Below are positions 1-10,515 of a DNA stretch of 64,000 bases, piece after piece (the first letter of the stretch is position 1; each line of letters starts with the position of its first letter). Both the position numbers and the translations under genes were made by a program. Source of the DNA: Diabrotica undecimpunctata (taxonomy: Eukaryota; Arthropoda; Insecta; Coleoptera; Chrysomelidae); contig NC_092805.1 in NCBI RefSeq assembly GCF_040954645.1, positions 70,107,186-70,171,185 on the forward strand, in the 5' to 3' direction. The notes under the pieces are model-generated. The model was not told the DNA's origin, did no database searches, and saw only the letters and a program-made list of their open reading frames with translations.

Positions 1-1
1 A

Positions 2-1048
2 TAGCCGCAGGTAAAAATCCCTGTGTATGAAGGCAGATATGAAACGTGGAGAACTTTCCACGATCTGTTTACTAAAGTAATACATGAAAACGACCAGTTA
101 TCAAACGCAGAAAAAATGCAGTACCTAAAAACTCAAGTAAGAGGGGAAGCCAACAGAATGATACAACACTTAAACATATCCGAGGCCAACTACGAAGTGG
201 CCTGGAACATGCTAAAAGATAGGTATGAGAACCCAAGGATGATATTGTTTAAATTAATAGACAGGATGCTACTAGCGCAGGAAGTAAAGGAATCTTCTGC
301 TAGAGCATTGAAATCACTACATGACACCTTCCACGAAAGTCTGGAAGCCATAGGAGGGTTAGGAACAGACACGGAAGCGTGGAGCCCATTGATAGCCCGA
401 ATTATCATAACGAAATGGGACAATGAAACTAGGAGGCTGTACGAAAACCACATTGGAGACAGTAGAGAGATACCGACGTACAAATCGACACAAACATTCC
501 TACAGCGAAGATTTCAGACACTGGAACTGCTGGAGTCAGAAAAAAGACAAGAGAAGCAAGGAGGATCTCTTAGGAAACCAAGAACACATTGCGTGATATG
601 CAACGGAGATCACGGAGTACCGAACTGCAGAGAATTTCAGGAACTCAATGTAAGAGACCGGAACAGGATGATAAAAGAAAAAGGATTGTGTACAAACTGC
701 CTAGCCAATAAAAAAGAAAAACAATGTTATTCACAATATAGGTGCAGACACTGTGGCGGAGACCACCACCATATGTTGCATTATGAAAAAGGAAACACAA
801 GCAACAAAAGAAACTCCAATGAAACGAAACGAGAACAAACACAAGAAAGAAATGGAAGAGATTCAAACAATAGAAGAAACGGGTACCAAGCTGATAGGTA
901 CAGAGGAGGAAATAATAATCCATACAACGCCAGAGAACAAAATAACGGAAGGCGAGAAAATACACAAGATACCAATGGGCCTAGGAATAGCAACGACCAG
1001 CAAAGAGGGCAGAATTCAGTAAACTGTGCAAGCCATAAGCATTACTAG
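2..1048 (+). pseudogene. gag: BEL/Pao gag, 5' partial
   Basis: Gag polyprotein of the BEL/Pao element, the structural protein of its virus-like particle. The N-terminal two thirds has the helical DUF1759 look ([11 protein letters not shown], then a [12 protein letters not shown] region). It is followed by two Cys/His clusters near 595-775 ([13 protein letters not shown] and [13 protein letters not shown]) and a basic Asn/Arg-rich tail. The reading frame is open back to a TAG at bases 2-4, so the true start is either lost or further left. The frame ends with TAG at 1046-1048, while the protease continues in the -1 frame from about 1039. That implies a one-base deletion near the AAGC at 1037-1040 or a frameshift signal. 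I favour a deletion because no clear slippery heptamer is visible. Confidence 0.85.
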
Positions 1049-1343
1049 CGACAGCTGTGGTACGCATAAGAGATGCGAAAGGAGATTCACACATAATGAG
1101 AGCACTAATCGACCAAGGGTCACAATGCGCATTTATAACGGAACAAGCTGCGACGACGCTAGGAACAACAAGGAAGCCCATACAGGCGACCATATCCGGG
1201 ATAGGCTCGTCAGGAGAAAAAACAGCCAACTGGAGTATGAAACTTTTAATCGAAACTCATTACGAAAGTGACTTCGAGATGGAAATAGAAGCACTAGTAC
1301 TACCGAAGATAACAAGGAATTTACCGGAAAAGGATATAATTCT
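1039..1343 (+). pseudogene. pol: BEL/Pao pol, protease segment, interrupted by RTE
   Basis: Aspartic protease (retropepsin) at the N-terminal end of pol. The active-site motif reads ALIDQGSQCAFITE, matching the DQGS/DSGS signature of BEL proteases. The frame opens after a TAA at 1036-1038 and is broken at 1343 by the RTE insertion, whose 12-bp target duplication begins at 1332. The continuation of the same pol frame starts at 4601. Cleavage of Gag and Pol during particle maturation is the family role. It cannot act here because the coding sequence is split. Confidence 0.85.
1332..1343 (+). repeat. 12-bp target-site duplication, left copy
   Basis: GGATATAATTCT occurs here and again at 4589-4600, exactly at the two edges of the RTE element and nowhere else nearby. 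It defines the insertion to the base. Confidence 0.95.
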
Positions 1344-1370
1344 CATCATCATCATCATATAACGGGGGTC

Positions 1371-4331
1371 CTACGGCGATTGCCGCTTCCCGCATTTCAG
1401 CCTCCATCTTTTCCTATCTCTCCAATCTCCCTCTTCTAAGCCTCTAGATTGCATTGTTTTTGTAATTTCTCTTCTCCAGGAATTTGGTGGTCTTCCCCTT
1501 TTCCTTCTTTCTGGCGGAACATACATTAAGGCTTTCTTTGGCCACCGCTCCTCCTCCATTCTCATCACGTGACCATACCATTGTAATTGCCTTCCTTGTA
1601 TTCTATCTGAAAGAGTATCTCTAATTCCTGCACGGTTTCGTATTTCCTCATTCCTGATTCTTTCCATTCTCGATACTCGACATGACCTTCTAAGATAATC
1701 CATTTCCACAACGTCTACTTTATCTCGTTCATTCTTTGTCATCGTCCAACATTCGGCACCATATGTAGTAATTGGTTCTACAATTGCTCTGTATACGCGA
1801 AGTTTGGTATGCATCTTTATTTTATTAGACCACAGTAATGAATTCAGTATTCGGATGCATTTTTTCCCTTGGGTTATTCGGTTTTGTACATCTATCTTAA
1901 CTCTGCCATCTGCTGATATGATGCTTCCTAGATATTTATACTGGTTGCAGCCTTTTATGACTGCGTTTTCAAGCCTCAGATCTGTGGTATTTCCTCCAAT
2001 TTTTAAATATTCTGTTTTGCTTATGTTTACAGTAAGCCCCCATTTGGCATATTCCTCAAATAATTTTCGATTCATATAATTTATATCTTCCTCATCGGTT
2101 GCAACCACCACCTGATCATCTGCAAACAACAATGTATACAGAGTTTCTTGTCCCACTTCGATGCCCATAAATCTACATTTATTTCTCCAATTCCTCAATG
2201 CTTCTTGGACGTATATTTTAAAGAGTGTCGGTGACAAACAGCATCCTTGCTTTAGGCCTTTAGTGACTTTAAATTCATTTGAGGTTCTGGTTCCAATTTT
2301 TACACAACTAACTGCATTTTCGTACAATTTATATATCGCTCGGATATACGTCGAATCCAATCCGGACCTTTTGAGGACCTCAAACATTTTCTTTAACGGG
2401 ACACTATCATATGCTTTCTCAAGGTCTATAAATACCAAATGGGTCTCTCTACTTCTTTCGACACGCTTTTCAATTATTTGTCGTAGGATAAATATATTAT
2501 CAAGGCAGGATCTCCCGGTACGAAAGCCGCTTTGTTCTTCAATATCTTGTATCTGTCTTTCAACCCTCTTCTTTAATATTCTGCCGTACAACCGGCCCAC
2601 AGAGCTCGTCACACTAATACCTCTATAATTGGAACAGTCTCTTTTATTCCCTCTCTTATATATGGAGCTTATATAAGATTTATTCCAATCTCTAGGAATT
2701 TCCTGGTCTCCACACATACATTTATTGAAAAGGTCTACTATTAATTCTAAAAGTGCAGTCGGCCCATATTTAACCAGCTCTATGGGAATGTCTCCAGGCC
2801 CTGCGGCTTTTCCGTTTTTAACCTCTTTTAAGGTTTCCGTCAATTCAGATAATGTTATTATAGGGATTTCCTGTCTTTCGTCTCTGTTGTCTATTAATTC
2901 CCTTATCTTTTCCCATCTGTACTCTACTCTATCCTCTTTCAGCAGTTTCGTATAATATTCTTCCCATTCATTTAACTTTATGAGAGAAATGTTGTCTACA
3001 TTTTTCTCATTTTTCCTAAACTGTTTTAATGTTTTCCAAGCTTGCGCCACTTTTGTTCCACCCATAAATCTGTCCAGTTCATCACACTTAGCCTCCCAGT
3101 TTATATTTTTCGCCTTATCCACGTCTTTTTTAACTTCTCTATTCCATTTAGCGTATATTTCTCTGTCTTGAGGATCTTTGGATTGAAGCCATATGTGATA
3201 TGCTTGTTTTTTCTTGAGAACTTTCTCTTCTAGTTCCGTTGACAACCATTCAGGTTTTGCTTTTTTCCGATTTTCAACTTTTCCCAGTGCTTCATTTGCC
3301 GCTTCATGAATATATTTTTTAATTACCTCATACAGACTTTCAGGGTCTAAGTCCTTTGTTTCTATATTTTTTATTTTCTGAGCTATTCTAATTTTATATA
3401 AGAACTTTGTCGAATCTTGTTTAAAGCTTTCCAGGTTATATTTTATGTTTTCTATGGTTGTTCCTATGTCTGTTACTTCATCATTTTTGTGACTTGATTG
3501 TTCTCTCTTAAATGTCACCATTACTTTTGCAATAATCATATGGTGGTCACTTCCACATTCTGGCCCTCTAAACACCTTCACGTCCTTCGTTTTTAGTTTA
3601 GAATCTTTACGATGAATGAAATAGTCAATTATTGATTTTAAATTCCTGGTAGGCTGCGTCCATGTAAATTTATGTATATTCTTATAGGGGAAGAAACCAT
3701 TTAATATTTTCAAAGAATGTGCCTCGCAAAAATCTATTAATCTTTGGCCATTGTCGTTCAGAATGTCTTCTCCATATCTCCCTATTATTTCACTGTTGGA
3801 GCTCTTTCCGGTTCTTGCATTAAGATCACCTAAGATCCAAATTTCTTTCTTCTTATTAATTGTGGCTAGAACAGTTGTTAACTTGTTAAAGTACTCTTCC
3901 TTGCTGTCAACCCTTGAGTCATCCGTCGGTGCATATGTTCCAATTACCACTATTTCATGGCCATTTTTCTTAATTTCCATGAGGATAATTCTTTCATCTA
4001 TTTCTTGCCATGATTTAATACATTTTTTCAGTTTCTGATGTATTGCTATAGACACTCCCCTTTTAGCTCGTTCGCTCTTTTCTACGCCACTATAGAAATG
4101 CAGGTATTCGTTTATCTTTTCATTTCCTCTTCCTTTTTTCTTTACTTCAGTTAATACACAGATGTTTAGTTTCATTTTACTCAGTTCACGGAAGACCTCC
4201 TCTTGTTTTGTCCTTATTCCTTGTATGTTCCAAGCACCCAAATTCATAATCCATTTTCTTTGCGAATTTCGTTTATAGTTTAATCCGTCCGAATTCCAAG
4301 GCTTTTTGCTGAAATTTTTAACTTTGATCAT
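1371..4331 (-). CDS. RTE-type endonuclease-reverse transcriptase
   Basis: A 986-residue protein of the apurinic-endonuclease plus reverse-transcriptase type, which nicks the target DNA and copies its own RNA at the nick. The endonuclease occupies about residues 28-270: a NLGAWNIQGIR start, catalytic Glu in LTEVKK, GDLNARTG near 168 and SDHHMI near 261. The reverse transcriptase spans about 480-800: FIDLEKAYDSV, LKQGCCLSP and the FADD catalytic box near 738. The C-terminus has the LQWYGHVMRM and RKRGRPPNSW motifs common in RTE proteins often misannotated as craniofacial development protein 2. The length and all visible catalytic residues are normal and there is no stop or frameshift. ATG at 4329-4331 is the first in frame. 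Confidence 0.92.
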   Translation of the reverse strand: MIKVKNFSKKPWNSDGLNYKRNSQRKWIMNLGAWNIQGIRTKQEEVFRELSKMKLNICVLTEVKKKGRGNEKINEYLHFYSGVEKSERAKRGVSIAIHQKLKKCIKSWQEIDERIILMEIKKNGHEIVVIGTYAPTDDSRVDSKEEYFNKLTTVLATINKKKEIWILGDLNARTGKSSNSEIIGRYGEDILNDNGQRLIDFCEAHSLKILNGFFPYKNIHKFTWTQPTRNLKSIIDYFIHRKDSKLKTKDVKVFRGPECGSDHHMIIAKVMVTFKREQSSHKNDEVTDIGTTIENIKYNLESFKQDSTKFLYKIRIAQKIKNIETKDLDPESLYEVIKKYIHEAANEALGKVENRKKAKPEWLSTELEEKVLKKKQAYHIWLQSKDPQDREIYAKWNREVKKDVDKAKNINWEAKCDELDRFMGGTKVAQAWKTLKQFRKNEKNVDNISLIKLNEWEEYYTKLLKEDRVEYRWEKIRELIDNRDERQEIPIITLSELTETLKEVKNGKAAGPGDIPIELVKYGPTALLELIVDLFNKCMCGDQEIPRDWNKSYISSIYKRGNKRDCSNYRGISVTSSVGRLYGRILKKRVERQIQDIEEQSGFRTGRSCLDNIFILRQIIEKRVERSRETHLVFIDLEKAYDSVPLKKMFEVLKRSGLDSTYIRAIYKLYENAVSCVKIGTRTSNEFKVTKGLKQGCCLSPTLFKIYVQEALRNWRNKCRFMGIEVGQETLYTLLFADDQVVVATDEEDINYMNRKLFEEYAKWGLTVNISKTEYLKIGGNTTDLRLENAVIKGCNQYKYLGSIISADGRVKIDVQNRITQGKKCIRILNSLLWSNKIKMHTKLRVYRAIVEPITTYGAECWTMTKNERDKVDVVEMDYLRRSCRVSRMERIRNEEIRNRAGIRDTLSDRIQGRQLQWYGHVMRMEEERWPKKALMYVPPERRKRGRPPNSWRREITKTMQSRGLEEGDWRDRKRWRLKCGKRQSP

Positions 4332-4588
4332 TTTTTCCGAGTATCGAGGAGTTGGCCCGATGCCTCAACCCCCAACTTGGAGGACCAGGGTTTTAAATCA
4401 GAGTATCCTTCTCTTAGATAAGTTGCCTTCTCTACGGCTTAGGAGTCCTATCTACCCCACCTGTTGGTCCGCGGGTGGTATTTTATTTCCCACCTACCCG
4501 CCGGCCTAGCTGCAAACAGGCCGGTGAGGGCATTCCCCTATCCGCCACCTGGGGACGCGCTCTCTAGGGTTACAGGTTCCCCCGAGAG
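4332..4588 (-). promoter_or_regulatory. RTE 5' leader, probable internal promoter
   Basis: About 257 bp between the 5' edge of the RTE and its ATG. It is clearly more GC-rich than its surroundings (for example 4485-4590). Non-LTR elements carry an internal promoter here, so that role is inferred from the family; no specific box was recognised. By chance it contains no stop in the BEL pol frame, so the downstream pol ORF appears to start at 4464 inside it. That start is an artefact. Confidence 0.5.
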
Positions 4589-4600
4589 GGATATAATTCT
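4589..4600 (+). repeat. 12-bp target-site duplication, right copy
   Basis: Perfect second copy of GGATATAATTCT (1332-1343). Both copies are still identical, which agrees with a fairly recent insertion. Confidence 0.95.
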
Positions 4601-7600
4601 ACCGGACTATAACGAGAAAAATGCAATACTGGCAGATCCAAGATATTACAAGGTAGGGAAGATAGACTTACTACTAGGAGTAAAAGAATACAGTTACATA
4701 TTGACAGAAGGGATGCACAGAATAAGTAATGGACTCCTGAGTCAAAACACCAAACTAGGATGGATAGTTTCGGGAATAGCACGAGAAAGGGAGAATATAA
4801 AAGCAGAAGTATGCTGTATGATATCAAGACAAGAAATGGACGTACAAATAAAGAACTTCTGGGAATTAGAAGAAGTAAATCAGGATACAAGTTTCTCAGT
4901 GGAAGAACAAGAATGTGAAGAACTGTATCGACAGACTGTAAAAAGGAATGAAGAAGGGAGATACGAAGTAAAAATTCCGTTTAGGGAAGACGTCGCAAAG
5001 TTAGGAGAATCTAAACAGCAAGCATTCGCCAGATTGATGCAACTAGAAAAGAAGCTTGCAAAAGACAAACAGTTAGAAGCGAATTACAGACAATTCATGG
5101 AAGATTATGAAAACCAAGGTCATATGGTAATAGCAGAAAACCAGGGAGATGGGTACCAGTTACCTCATCATCCAGTGAGAAAAGAGGACAGTACTACAAC
5201 GAAAATAAGAGCCGTGTTTGATGCATCAAGCAAAAGCTCATCGGCAGTAAGTCTGAATGATATTATGCACACAGGGCCGAAATTACAACAAGACTTGACA
5301 AATATACTATTACGATGGAGATCCAATAAGGTAGCATACTCAGCGGATCTGGAAAAAATGTTTAGACAAATCAGAATGGCAGAAGAAGACCAAAAATATC
5401 AAAAAATTTTGTGGAGAAAGGACACAAAGGACCACATACAAGAGTATAACTTAACGACGGTGACATACGGCACGGCCGCAGCACCCTTTTTAGCGTTAAG
5501 AACAATACAACAATTACAAGAAGACGAAGGAGCGAGGTTCCCGTTGGCATCGAAAATTGTAAAAGAAAACATGTATGTAGACGATATACTAGGAGGAGCT
5601 GAGACAGTGCAGGAAGCAGAAACAGCCCAAAAGGAATTAATACAACTGTTCAGAAAAGGAGGTTTCACTCTTAGAAAATGGTTGAGCAACGAAGAAAAAA
5701 TAATGGAGAACGTACCGGAGGATATGAGGAACGTAGACTCGAAGGCATTCAAACAAGAAGAAGTACGGAAAACGTTAGGAATACACTGGTTACCTAAAGA
5801 GGATATAATCACATTCAAAATAGGGATAACGACGGCAAAGAAAATAACGAAAAGATACGTACTGTCAGAAGTAGCAAAACTATACGACCCACTGGGATGG
5901 ATAGCACCTGTAGTAATTCAGGCGAAAATGTTCATACAGGAATTATGGGAGCAAAAGACCAGTTGGGATAAAGAATTAACTAGCAACCAACAAAGCAGGT
6001 GGAATACATACCAGGCGCAATTAGTAAATCTGGAGAAAATAACATTGCCCAGGTGGAACAACTTAAGCAAGATAAACAGAGTAGAACTGCATGGATTTGC
6101 AGATGCGTCTATGAAAGGATATGGAGCGGTAATCTACTCAAGGGTATTAGGCCCAGAAATTAAAACGAATCCAATGATAGCAAAATCGAAAGTCGCACCA
6201 TTGAAAGGGAAAACGACGTTACCGAGGCTCGAGCTGTGTGCCGCGGTACTACTAGCAAATTTAATGAAGAAAACCCTACAAGCATTGAACAGGGAAAACA
6301 TTGAGGTATATGCATGGTCGGACTCAACGATAACCCTGGCTTGGATAAGGGGATCATCAAAAAGGTGGAAAATGTTCGTCGCCAACAGAGTAGAGGAAAT
6401 AAGTCGCGTTATAGGACCGAAAAATTGGCATAAGGTAGATACAAAGGAAAATCCAGCGGACATCCTCTCACGTGGAAGTACCGCATCAGAATTATTAGAA
6501 GCAGAGCTATGGTGGAAGGGACCAACTTGGCTGACTAGTAACAAAACTTTAACTCAGGAATCAGAAGAAATACCAGAGACAAATGAGGAGGAAGTCAAAA
6601 CGAAAATAACGGTGCACACGACAACGATAAAGGAGGACATATGCGAGAGATTCTCAAATTTAGAAAGAATGAGAAGAGTACTTTCATATTGTAGGAGATT
6701 TGCAGACAAATGCAGAAAAAAGAAGGACAATGGACAAAGTCAGCTTACAGTCCAAGAATTAGAGGAAACTCTATTAAAGGTGATAAAGCACACACAGCAC
6801 GCCTACTTCAAACCAGAAATAAATAAGCTGGAGAAGAAACAGCAATTAGACAAGAAAAATAAATTAGCGTCATTGGTACCATTCCTGGATAGACAAGGAA
6901 TTCTAAGAGTCACCGGAAGACTGAGACACACGAATCTAAAGTACGGAGAAAACCATCCGATAATTTTGCCAAAGGATAGTGCATTAACAAAGTTACTTAT
7001 AACAGATAGTCACGCAAGAAATCTACATAGCGGATTACAACAAACACTACAGTACATAAAAAGGAAATACTGGATAATCAACGGAAGAAGAACCGTGAAA
7101 GATCATCTAGCAAAATGTTTAAGGTGCAGGAGGTATAAAAGCCAAACAGCACAACAATTAATGGGAGATCTACCGAAAGACAGAGTGAACCCGAGTCATC
7201 CCTTTACTAACACAGGGATAGATTATGCCGGGCCAATAAAAATAAGTACCACGAGAGGCAGAGGACAGAGGAGCTATAAGGGCTACATCTCAGTATTTGT
7301 GTGCCTGTCAACGAAGGCAGTACACCTTGAGGGAGTAAGCGATATGTCTACGGATGCTTTCATCGCAGCGTTCAAGAGATTTACGGCACGCAGAGGACAG
7401 TGCAACAACGTATACAGCGATAACGGAACCACATTCGTAGGAACAGCAAATTTGTTGAAAAAAGAAAATCAAAAAATAGATGACGAGATAAAACAAGGAT
7501 TACTGGCACTAGGTACCCAGTGGCATGTCATACCTGCATATGCACCACATTTCGGAGGATTATGGGAGAGCGCAGTGCGAATAATGAAATATCACTTGAA

Positions 7601-9968
7601 AAGAATCATCGGGGAAACAGTTCTAACATATGAAGAATTGAGTACGGTGCTGGCACAAATAGAAGCATGTATGAACTCGAGACCATTATGTGGGTCATCA
7701 GAAGACCCTGAAGGGAAAATAGCCCTGACACCAGCTCACTTCCTTATAGGGAGAGAAATTATATCACCAAATCGGGAAGAAGAGCTTACGACTTATTTGA
7801 AGATGCCGACGAGGTGGAGATTAGTGGAGAAAATAAAAAGAGACTTCTGGAAAATTTGGAAACAGGAATACCTGCACCAATTACAACAGAGAAATAGATG
7901 GCATAAGGCGCCTTCTAACATAAAAGAAGAAGAAATAGTTATAATTAAAGAAGAGGATACACCTCCAGGCAGATGGCCATTAGCGAGGGTAACAGAAACA
8001 CACCCTGGAGCGGAGGGATTAACCAGAGTAGTAACAGTGAGAAAGGCAAACGGGAAACTGACTAAAAGACCCATACATAAGCTAATACGACTGGAAGAAG
8101 AGAAACAGGAAAAGCCGAAAAAGGCAGCAGCACTAAGATGGAAGAAAATACTAGTAGCTATAATGTTTTTAACGATGTTAAAACCCATAAAGGCAGAACC
8201 GTATAAAATATATAATCCGGTACCAGGATTTTTCACAGAAGACCTTGGAGAGGTCGTCATAGACCGGGGAACATTTCGAATAAAGGTGTTACTCGAAAAA
8301 GGAAGAATTCGAACAGAGCACCAACTAATAGGAAATATGATACAAGGCGTACGAGAACTGTGTCATGAGATAAAAATCGTGAATTGTAAGGATATAATAG
8401 AGAAGTTAGAGGAAGGACAAAGAAAGGCGGAGTCAGTAAGCGAGGGGTTGACAGTAGAAATAAAAGGAAGGGAAAGAAGAGGAATATTAGGAACAATATT
8501 AACCTCAGTATTTGGAGTCAATGACGAAGCCTACAGTAACATTGAAGCATTAGATAATAACCAAAAGGAGCTAATAAAGGGATCACAGCACCAGGCGAAG
8601 ATAATGTTAGAAACAATAACATCAATCAATCACACAGAGAACAGGATAAACGAGCAAATGAACAAGTTTAACAAAGCACTAATCACAGGTCTACAAGAAA
8701 TATCTAAAGGACTTAACGAAGTAGAAGACAAAGCACAAAAACTAGAAACCGAATATAGCACGTTACGAATACAAACGATAGCATTACAAGTTATGGACTT
8801 CATAAACGAATATACTCAATTTTACGAGGGAATATTAAACCTTCACTATAACCACGGACACTTCATTGATATAGTGAAACCGGGTGAAATAACCAAATTA
8901 ATAGGGAAAGCAGGGCAGATACTGCCTCAAGGGGTCGAAATACGACGACAACCCATTATAGAAACAGAAGTCAGTCATGACGACAGATATATAACAGTCA
9001 TCGGCTACTTCATAGTGACAGGGAAAAATAAGTACAGCATGCTCAAAGTCACGGCCATACCACTTAACGTTGAGGGGTCGGTGTTGCGCATATTTGTCGC
9101 CCCAAGGAATCTACTGGTCGTAGATTATAACACACTGCACTACTTCGAATTGACCACGGAAGATAGAGAAAGGTGCTTACTGTTGACAAAGGCGCAGATA
9201 GCGTGCTCACCAACGGCTATAAGAAACATGGATACCCAACCAAACTGCATACTAGAAGAAATTTATGAGCGATCTAAGAATAGCACATGTCCAGTGGTAG
9301 CCAGGACAATACAGACAGCTCAATGGAGTAAGATGGGTACTCCCAACCTCTGGCTAGTTATCACGCCAGTCACGATACACATATCCATTATTTGCGATGG
9401 AAATCGGAGCGAAAGAGTACTGGAACGAGTCACATTCCTGAAGCTTTCACCCAAATGTATCGCCCAAACGAAAAATATTACATTACTCCCCACTAGCAGT
9501 GGGGTGGACAGAGCAGTGACGAGTTACCTGAAGTCGCCAATCACTCCCGTGGCCCAACTGGTGGCGAGGACACCCCGCAAGTTTAACACGCCTCTTAACA
9601 CCTACATTGACATACCAGGAGGAGAGCTACGTCATGTGTTACTTGAGGAGGAGAGTCTGGAACAAGAAATGACGCATACGCAGTGGCGATCGATTCACGA
9701 ATCTAATTGGCATTATTTTGTGGCCACCGGGATCATTACTATAATGGTAATAATTGGGATACTCACGTTATGGAAGTACCGTCCTGTTGCACGACTATGT
9801 CGTTCAGGGAATCCACAAACTCAGACTAACGAACAGGAAGTACCTGTATTAGTTAGTAATCGGCACAACAATGTACGGTCGACTTCCCAAGTTGACATCC
9901 CACTTTCCACATTTTCATCCAATTGCCCTAATTTTAATCTAGAGATAGAGTCGGACATTGATAGCTAG
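4601..9968 (+). CDS. pol: BEL/Pao pol continuing in frame into an env-like domain
   Basis: Long uninterrupted frame downstream of the RTE (open from 4464, genuine from 4589). Domains in order: RT with RAVFDASSKS near 5210 and the catalytic YVDD at 5574-5585; RNase H with GFADAS near 6100, AWSDST near 6312 and ADILSRG near 6457; integrase zinc motif (HARNLH, CLRC) near 7012-7135; integrase core with GIDYAG near 7218, YSDNGTTF near 7416 and GGLWES near 7555, the D-D-E triad. A DUF5641-like tail around 7800-8090 is followed, with no stop, by a membrane-protein domain (separate entry). All pol catalytic residues are present, so only the RTE and the gag/pol shift disable it. Confidence 0.93.
8138..9968 (+). 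other. env-like (baculovirus F-type) domain fused to pol ORF
   Basis: The last roughly 610 codons of the pol frame look like a type I membrane fusion protein. A hydrophobic signal-like stretch (ILVAIMFLTML, about 8147-8180) comes first. A basic furin-like site GRERR follows near 8465-8478, leading directly into a hydrophobic GILGTILTSVFG segment of fusion-peptide type. After that come a helical heptad-rich region, scattered cysteines, and one transmembrane helix near 9714-9765 followed by a short tail. This matches the F-like envelope proteins of insect errantiviruses and some BEL elements. How it would be released is unknown: splicing of an env message or cleavage at the signal are both possible. 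No stop is present within it. Confidence 0.8.
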
Positions 9969-10300
9969 GGTACGGTTGGAAGATTATTGATTATTCTTAA
10001 ACTATTTATAATTTATCATGTTTGAATTTTACTATGTTATGTAATACTTATATGTAAACTTTGAGTATTGACACTTGGGCCAGATTGCCCGATTCCGCAG
10101 TATGTCCAATATCAAATCTTCATAATTCATATCCGAAATTGGACAGTATAATTTTATCACCCAGTAGACCGAATGAATCTATTTGTTATTAAATACACAC
10201 ACGTAGTTAATTAGGTTACATACACATTTGGTCAATTATAAATAATAATTTGGACATCAGTCAAAAGTACTGACAAAGTTAAACAATTTACATAAATTAA

Positions 10301-10330
10301 CCCATTAACGCCTACGGGTCCCATATGGGG
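10301..10330 (+). repeat. piggyBac left terminal inverted repeat and adjacent motif
   Basis: CCCATTAACGCC pairs with the right end at 11925-11936. The adjacent palindrome-rich stretch around CCCATATGGG recurs inside the element, inverted at 10676-10701 and direct at 11778-11803. These are the likely subterminal transposase-binding repeats. Confidence 0.8.
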
Positions 10331-10515
10331 ACACAAAACCGCCCTCTATTTATGTGCGTGTACTAACTGACAAATTTAATTTGAGAGCCACTGACTGAGA
10401 ACTAATCGTTCAAAATGCTCATCGGATGCGCCTGACAAGATCAGTTGCTTGTTGTACTCGCGAGTGAGAGGTTGTGCTATTTTTTATTGGACAGATTATT
10501 TTCGACGACAAAAAT

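Larger units (their letters stand above)
1344..4588 (-). mobile_element. RTE-type non-LTR retrotransposon, apparently full length
   Basis: A 3245-bp element on the minus strand, bounded by a perfect 12-bp target duplication. It has a GC-rich 5' leader of about 257 bp, one uninterrupted 986-codon ORF, and a 3' end with a very short UTR finishing in five ATG triplets (CAT repeats at 1344-1358 on the plus strand). A simple-repeat tail instead of poly(A) is characteristic of RTE-clade elements. It interrupts the BEL/Pao pol gene. The intact ORF and identical target duplications make this the youngest-looking autonomous element in the window. Confidence 0.9.

Noticed and set aside
1057..1362. Protease ORF end at 1362
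   Set aside because: Codons after 1343 are the CAT-repeat tail of the RTE, not pol.
1371..4331. Host craniofacial-development-protein-2-like gene
   Set aside because: The endonuclease-RT architecture, target duplications and simple-repeat tail show a retrotransposon.
4464..4600. Apparent N-terminal start of the 1834-codon pol ORF
   Set aside because: This stretch is the RTE 5' leader read on its opposite strand. The real pol frame begins at the target duplication (4589).
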